From the NCBI GenBank assembly GCA_024699855.1, contig JAMPIQ010000002.1, positions 2,480,001-2,544,000 on the forward strand: a DNA stretch of 64,000 bases, read 5' to 3'. A model generated the notes under the pieces. It saw nothing but the letters and a program-made list of their open reading frames with translations, had not been told where the DNA came from and searched no databases. The stretch comes from Aphelenchoides besseyi (taxonomy: Eukaryota; Nematoda; Chromadorea; Rhabditida; Aphelenchoididae). Both the position numbers and the translations under genes were made by a program. This document shows, in pieces, positions 57,159 to 64,000 of the stretch; position 1 is the first letter of the stretch, and each line of letters opens with the position of its first letter.

Positions 57159-58301
57159 ATGAGCGTAAGTTTGTGTTCATTTCTGATTATCGATTGTTTT
57201 GTAGACTGGTTATAATCAGGCACTGAAGGATGAGATCGTCGACTACGTTACCTATTTGTTAAAGAACAATTCTCAGAAGGCGGAAATGACCGAAGAACAA
57301 CTACGTAAGAGATATGTGTAAGTGAAGTGAAGATTGTTGTCAAGATCAACTAATTCGATTGTTTTAGAACAGCGTATGGTCGGCCGTTGCATGACGATCT
57401 ATCGATGTTACACATGAGCATCAGTGAAGTTCTGGCGTTGGCACGAGCAAAAAACGTTTCTCAACGGTCGAATGTTTCCGAAACGGTTGTGGAGAAACCA
57501 CCGGTACCGCAGAAACAAGAAGTGAGCGCCGTTTCAAAAGCTCCGGAACAACACTCAAAAGCTATGGTACAAAAAAAGATTGTGGAGAAAGAAGTGGTCC
57601 AGAAACAATCGGCCGACAAGCCGTCGTTGCTAAACGAGAAAGAGACAGCGAAAATCGTCGGCAATGTTTCTTCTGATTCCGAAGAGTTTCTCAGCAGCGT
57701 GTCTTCAGAACGCAACAGTCCGATCTCCATAAACTCTACTGATGTTGACAAATATTGCAACAAGCGGTCTCCAACGGTCATCGATCGACTTCCGCCATAT
57801 TGCCACACTCCGATACCGTGGCGCCATAAGAGTCCTGAATCAACGCCCCAAGTGACAGCACCATCGACGGTCAGCGATCAATTGAACAGTTGTCTTTCAC
57901 AGCTCTCGCTTACAAGCCCGATGTCGTACAAAAGCGTGATGAACGAAACTCATTTCATGTCCATGAGTCCGCACCCGGCTCGTTTATCGTCAGCTCGGCA
58001 AATGCACAACGTAATTCAACAGATCATTTTGGATGTTGAGCAATCAATCAAAAAGGGTCTCATGGTAAGTTCCCATTCCAACTTGACTGCAATGTAGAAC
58101 GAGTTTTAGAAAATCCGAGAGTGTTTGAATGCTTCCGACAACAATATTACGCAAAGTTTGACTAGTGATGAGTTCTATCGTTGTTACTCCAAGTGCATTC
58201 CCGAACGTCAGCGGTTGACTCGTGTTCAACTTCAAAGGCTCTTGAATGGACTCGTCGATGCCGCCAATTGTGTCGAAGATGCGTATAATGACGAGCTCTG
58301 A
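57159..58301 (+). CDS. Ser/Pro-rich protein of unknown family
   Basis: Four exons (57159-57164, 57205-57317, 57368-58064, 58110-58301) give 335 aa. The first coding exon is only six bases (ATGAGC). The N-terminus is helical ('YNQALKDEIVDYVTYLLKNN', 'EEQLRKRYVTAYGRPLHDDL'). A disordered middle is rich in Lys, Ser, Pro and Glu. The C-terminal 130 residues are conserved-looking and helical ('MHNVIQQIILDVEQSIKKGL', 'EFYRCYSKCIPERQRLTRVQ'). No TM or signal peptide is present, so it is nuclear or cytosolic. I do not recognise the family. Confidence 0.7.
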
Positions 58302-59022
58302 ATGATGACCCTATGAGAAATATACTTCTGATCTCACTTTTACTTTCAATTGTGATAACTTTAATTTCCCCAATTCTTCTTTTTTCTTGAAATCTACAGC
58401 TCTTTTTGTATTTTAATGCCTATTTTAATACGAGAATAAACAAATCGATTCGGCAACTTGACATCAACTGAATGAGCATATTTCGCAATCAACCGATCAG
58501 TTCGATCATCATCGTTCTTATCAATTTCCGTTCGATAATTTCGGTCACTTTCACCACGAAAAGTCGCCGCGTTCTGAACCTTTCTTTGTGTCCTTTTTCC
58601 CGCCGTTGCATTGGAGTGGGGCAAAAAGAAAACGTTTGTTTTTGTGTCTGCTCCCGTGGAACGACGGGGAAAAACGTCAGTGGACGTCGTTTCGAAACAT
58701 TTGGCGCCAAAACGCCTTCGCTTTTGTTTGTTGCCAATTGATAAAGAAACCTCCAAATGTTATCTTTCAATTACGAATCTTTCGATTGAACAGTTTGTAC
58801 GGAAATAGGCAGCAAAAGAACGTGCAACCATCGTGTTTGTCGGTGACAAAACTTTTTGACCGATAATCTACGGAACGGAGCACCGATAGTGCGGTGCAGT
58901 TTCGAAAGACTTCGAGACAAATGGAGGGCGTTCCGCCTTCTATTTGCGTTTCGAATAAATAGCCGTTCGTGTCTATGGTTCCTGATGCGCTTATTTTAGT
59001 GCATTTGGTTATTTCGCTCACT
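58302..59022. other. Intergenic region, promoter of the ABC gene
   Basis: No motif-bearing frame on either strand. Overlapping open frames on both strands (58394-58866) look like chance. Confidence 0.45.
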
Positions 59023-62000
59023 ATGGAAAACTTCTGTAATACTCCACTGCTTGTGAGTCTAAATTCCCGTTGAATACTTGAAGATAACATTTAGCCCAGC
59101 ATCACAAAGAACACTTCGATACCCGAGCTTTTCACTCCATGTCTTACTTTCGCTGTTCTACCGTCGATTCCGCTCTGTTTCATGATCTCGACTTTGGTGG
59201 TCAATGGAATTGCATCGCAAATCTATTCGTTTTCGCCAATTTCAGTCAATTCGAATACCGCACGAGTTAAACTAGTGAGTTGAGAAGTTAAGATCATGAA
59301 CATAGTTTTAGTACATAACACTCGTCAGCTTAATGTGCTCGCTAGTGACCTGTTTGGCTTCGAGTTTGCACAATGTTTTCCATTTCAAAGAACGACGAAT
59401 ATTCAAGATTGGTGATCTGGTCTTCAATGTGAGTTGTAAACGTTGAAATCAATTGACGATGTTTAGCTCTTGGCTGTGATTATCTATCGTCTTTGTCTTC
59501 GACTGGGATTTGCGTCGAGTGGATTCTTGCATATTAGTTGGTTGTTACGTTATCTCATTTTGATTCCTATCACCGTCATTTCTTTCAACAATCTTTTGGT
59601 TTGTAATTGACAGCAAGTCTCGAGTTCTTGTGTCTTAGACATTTCACGATCTCTATTTTGGCATCATGGCTATTTCAACGCTTATCGAACTGATAACTGC
59701 CGGAGCGTTGGTTGTTCTGTTTTGTTATCCGGATGGAGTGAAGAAGCTGGCTTATGAACGACTGGAAGAAAAGGTTAATTGAATGAAGTGCATGCAACAA
59801 GTTGTTTGCTTTAGCCACAGTGTCCATTCAATCGTTCATCTGCCTTTCAAAATGCACTGTTTAGTTACGCTGGGCCTTTATTGAAGCACAGTTTCAAAGA
59901 GAAAGTAGATGTCGATGACTTTTGGCAAGTGGACGAACAGTTGGGTTTAAAGCGACTTATAATACTGAGATTGAATTTTAGAGCTGAGGCCAATCATCTG
60001 CGAAAGAAAATCGACGAGTATGGAAAATCGATTCCAAATTTGTGGTCGTTGTTTTGGCTTCTCTTTCGTTGTTCGTGGACTAAACAGTTGCCTGCGTTTC
60101 TCTTCAGTGTAATTACTGCATCAACACGATTGAGCTACGCATTGATGTTCGCGTTAGTTCTATATATTCGTATGCATTGTCATTGATTGTTTTCAGTTTT
60201 ATTCTTGAAATTGTCTCCGGAGATTACCCATGGTGGCTTACACTTGTACCAGCATTTGGTCTTTTAATCACTGACATTATCAAAAATTTGGCTCTGATTC
60301 AACTGTTCTTCAAGGGTTTTATTGCTTATTATTCGGTGCGATCAGCATTGATTTCGTTGATCTTCGATAAGGTACTTGTTGAAATCTTAATTCGGAAATT
60401 TGGTTCTTTTAGATGATGCGACTTTCTCCGTCGGCACAAACAAACACAGCGACTGGAGTTATTTTGAATCATATAACAGTCGATGTAATTCACAGTCGTC
60501 AGTTTTGGGCCGAATTAAGAGACTTCTTGTATTGTCCAATAGCGGCAAGATAGCAGAAAGACGATGTTAAATGTAGAACTTTTGATTTCAGATGACCATC
60601 TCATTAGTTGGTTTGTCGTTAGTTGTCGGCGTCAACAACATGTTATATGGCATGGGAGTCCTAATTGCTTCTCAACTTATTGGACTTTTTCTTTCTCGAT
60701 ATGTCTCACGATTTACGGTCTTGATAGCTTCGGCCAACTCAATTCATTTGCTTTTTAGGACAAACAAATGAAATTCAAGGACGAGCGCTTAAAACTCGTT
60801 AACGACCTTCTGAATGGCATTCGAATTATCAAGCTGTACGCTTGGGAAGATCCGATGCAGAAGATCACGGCCAACATTCGTAAACGAGAAATCAATGAAA
60901 TCTTCAAATCGAAGTTGATAGACGGTGTTCTAGAAGCATCTTTCAACTCATCGCCAATGATTGTAAGTTCAAAACTCTAGATAGCTTTAATTGAAACTTT
61001 AGGCCACAATTGTTACCTTTTACTTGTTTGTTGTTGTTGATGGTAACCAGTTGAATCCACGGTCCGCTTTCATGACGATCTTCTTATTTGATCTCGTGAG
61101 ATTTGCGACTTTCAAATTTCCACGACTATTCATTGGTCTTGTAAACACAATCGTCAGTATGCGTCGAGTTCTAAAGTTCTTGCAATTGGAAGAGCGATCG
61201 GAACGAGCAATCAAACCATCGACTTCAAGCGATGAATTTGCAGGTCAGTAAAGGTATTAAGAGAAGTTGATTGGTCGTTAAGTTCAAATGTCAAATGCTT
61301 CGTTTTCTTGGACAAACTCGTTGAAATGCAAAAATTTGAGCAATTTGACGGTGAACATTCGACCGGGACAACTCGTCGGAGTGATTGGAAGTGTTGGAAG
61401 CGGCAAATCGACCTTGTTGTCCGCGATTGCTGGTGAATTGGAGGCCATAGACGGCGAATGTGAGATCAGAGCTAACTCGATGGCCTACGTTTCACAACAA
61501 GCTTGGATTCAGAACTTAACTTTGAGAGACAACGTTCTTTTTTCTTCACATTTTGATGTCGATCGCTACGAGAAGACTCTTGACGCGTGTTGTTTACGTG
61601 AGGATATTATGCTCTTGCCTTCTGGAGATCTAACGGAGATCGGAGAAAAGGGCATCAACTTGAGTGGCGGTAAGTTCAGAAGTAACAGCTCGAAAAGCTT
61701 GTGGTTTTAGGTCAAAGAGCTCGAATTTCTTTGGCTCGTTCCGTTTATCGCAAAGCTGAATTTTACGTCTTGGATGATCCCTTCTCAGCACTCGATGCAA
61801 ATGTTGGACAGCAAATTTTCACGAATGTCATCGGTCCTAATGGCTGTTTGAAGGACTCGACGAGAATTGTGGCTTTGAATTCGACATCGTTCTTGGAGCA
61901 ATTTGATTTGATCATATCGTTGAAACGTATGCTTAAACTTGTGTGTTGAAATAACTCGTGTGTTTAGATGGTAAAATGGTTTTCTGTGGACCTTATAGTG

Positions 62001-64000
62001 AACTTCACAATGCTTCCTCGACTTCGTTATCAGTTCTGAGTCACAGCTCATCGACCGTTATGAACCCTGAAAAAGCATATGAAACGGCAGAAGAACAGAA
62101 GCGTCTAGTTGATACAGAATTTGAGGAAGACACACTAGTTGAGTTAGAACACTTTCGCGCCGGAAGAATCAGTAGTGGAATGTATATTGATTTCATCAAA
62201 GCGTTTGGTCCACTTCTATTTGGGGTTTTCATGTTTCTGCTTATGGTCTGTTACACGGTTACTCGCATGTTTGCCGGTCTTTACATGGCAAATTGGAGCT
62301 CAAGCGGCAGCAATTTGACGAGATCTGAAGCGATGCAGAACCTAACGATCTTCGGGTCATTTAACATCATGTCCGATATCTTCTTCGTATTCTCTTATGC
62401 AGCTCTAGCTTTTGGTTGCTACAGAGCGTCCGTTATTTTCCATCACGATCTTCTCCAATCGGTAAGCAAATGTTTAGAATCGTAAACTGGTTTTTAGGTT
62501 CTTCGCGCTCCAATGGCATTTTTCGATAAGACTCCTTTGGGTGAGTTGATTTTAGATTCTTAAAGATGTGGGTTGGTTGGATTTCGAAACAAGAGAAAAC
62601 ACTAAAATAAGCTGTGGGTGTAATATTCGAATAAAAAGGTTTACAGGACGGTTGATGAATCGTTTTTCAATGGTGAGAACGAAGTCAATAATGCAACGAA
62701 AATGTTGGATTTAAGGACATGGAACTGTTGGATACATCAACTTGTACGAACTACGGATTCGCGCTTATAATCTGTGCTGACGGCATAATTTCACTTCTAA
62801 ACATCTTTGTTGTCATGCCAATTCTGATTCCCGCGACTATCCCACTGATCATTTTGATTGTCTTCGTCACGGTAAGTTTAAATGAGATACTGAAGACAAC
62901 TAGTGATTAGCGATACTTCAACGCGGCTACTGCTCAATTCCGACGAATTTCTTCGAATTCGATGAGTCACTTGTGCTCCGCCGTTCAGGACGCCTATTCG
63001 GGAGCGTCTTCAATTCGCGTTTACGGTTGTTTCGATCGTTTCCGTGAAGACTTTGGTCGACGTTTAAATCAAACCGTAGAGGCCAACACAGTAGAAATGA
63101 TGAGCAATTCGTGGGTTCAAATACGAATGGATTTCTGTACGGATATCACTTTGATTTTTTTCCTTTTCGGTGCTGTTTATTTTGCAACTCATGGTTGGAT
63201 TTCTATTGGTATGCTTGCGCTGATTGTCACTTCATGTGTGCAGTTGTGCGGTTTGTTCGGATTACTTGCACAGAGCTATAGAAACGCCGAGACAGAGGTA
63301 GTTAACGAAAAGTCTTATAACAAGAAACTATCGTTCAGCTTGTTTGTGTCGAACGTTTGAAAGAATACTCGACACTTGAGGCCTAAGAGATTTGGAAGCA
63401 ACCGGCCAAAAAAACGCCGCTCAGTTCGTCGGTTGAGTTTCGAAACATTTCGCTTCGATATCGAGAACAAGATGATCCCGTGCTTCACGGCGTTAGTTTT
63501 CGTGTTGAACAGGGCGAACGAATTGGCATCGTTGGTCGGACAGGAGCTGGTACTCAAATTGACTTACGGGCGTCTCGAATTCTTGAAATTGCAGGGAAAA
63601 CATCCATTTCGTCTGTTCTGTTCCGGTTAGTGGAACCGTTCGAAGGCGAAGTTCTAATTGGCGATGTGAACATCAAGGATCTTGGTCGGACGTTACGACA
63701 GATTTTGACGATCATTCCACAGGTATTGTTGGTACGTGAATCTGAAAGACCAGTCAAATTTCAGGATCCGGTTCTATTCTGCGGTAATCTACGATCGAAT
63801 CTAGATCCCTTCGAAGAGTACGACGATCTACAGTTGTGGTCTGCATTGGAAAAAGCTCATTTGTCGGAGTTTGTCCACTCCCTGGCAGAAGGTTTGGACC
63901 ACGAAATTGCAGATGGTGGGAGCAACTTGAGGTTTGTTGTACGTTATCGTAACTTCTAATCGGTTGATTTCAGTGTCGGCCAACGACAGCTCGTTTGCTT
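59023..64000 (+). CDS. ABCC/MRP-type ABC transporter (partial, 3' end off window)
   Basis: Begins [12 protein letters not shown], the usual MRP start, then an N-terminal five-helix TMD0, a linker ('[20 protein letters not shown]') and TMD1 ('[18 protein letters not shown]'). NBD1 has Walker A 'GSVGSGKST', Q loop '[10 protein letters not shown]', signature '[15 protein letters not shown]' and Walker B '[12 protein letters not shown]'. TMD2 and NBD2 follow: Walker A is split by an intron inside 'GRTGAG|KTS', then comes '[16 protein letters not shown]', and a partial signature '[10 protein letters not shown]' stands at the window edge. These pumps export glutathione, glucuronide and drug conjugates across membranes. 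In NBD1 the H-loop His is replaced by Asn ('[10 protein letters not shown]'). There are many short introns; not all were fixed. The transporter is almost complete; perhaps 60-80 residues lie beyond 64000. Confidence 0.9.

Noticed and set aside
1..64000. CRISPR array or bacterial operon signals
   Set aside because: No regularly spaced direct repeats; every gene shows spliceosomal introns, so the sequence is eukaryotic.

Overview
The window reads as nuclear DNA of a nematode. The evidence is the set of gene families (serpentine chemoreceptors, a TWiK-type two-pore K+ channel, a nematode-type nuclear receptor, GT92 glycosyltransferase, ShKT domains, CPG4-like and nematode-type sulfotransferase proteins) together with very compact genes. 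Introns are mostly 38-50 nt, nearly all GT-AG with acceptors TTTAG or TTTCAG, and a few are GC-AG. Genes lie on both strands with short spacers. All exon structures below were spliced by eye by joining reading frames at GT/GC...AG sites; there is no transcript evidence.

Layout. 0-11.8 kb: SEC13, a chemoreceptor (-), a CLC-type chloride channel, a four-TM protein (-), Ig-like exons (-), a G-protein alpha subunit (-) and unassigned minus-strand exons. 11.8-19.5 kb: three secreted proteins sharing a repeat of the 'PVYxFYxxxxDxYY' kind, interrupted by a GT92 glycosyltransferase and a very small secreted peptide. 19.6-20.4 kb: a CPG4-like secreted Cys protein (-). 20.4-26.8 kb: gene-poor DNA with lysine-rich ORF fragments. 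26.8-33.4 kb: ANAPC2 (-), then a tandem pair sharing an unnamed domain, the second copy with two RRMs in front. 33.4-47.9 kb: a membrane protein with a disordered basic tail (-), a K2P channel fused to two FN3 domains, a sulfotransferase (-), a second chemoreceptor with a 10-nt microexon, a small secreted peptide, a J-domain protein (-) and a nuclear receptor. 47.9-55.3 kb: accessory island with a candidate LTR, strong hairpins, a decayed BEL/Pao integrase region with an env-like start, and a broken foreign-looking coding block that may be of viral origin. 55.3-64.0 kb: a 93-aa membrane protein, a three-ShKT secreted protein, a Ser/Pro-rich protein and an ABCC (MRP) transporter cut by the window end.

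The genes do not form one pathway. Housekeeping genes (SEC13, ANAPC2, J protein) sit among fast-evolving secreted, sensory and membrane families. The most unusual loci are the K2P-FN3 fusion, the CLC channel with Asn at the gating-glutamate position, the tandem secreted-repeat cluster, the RRM plus unknown-domain pair, and the retroelement/foreign-gene island.
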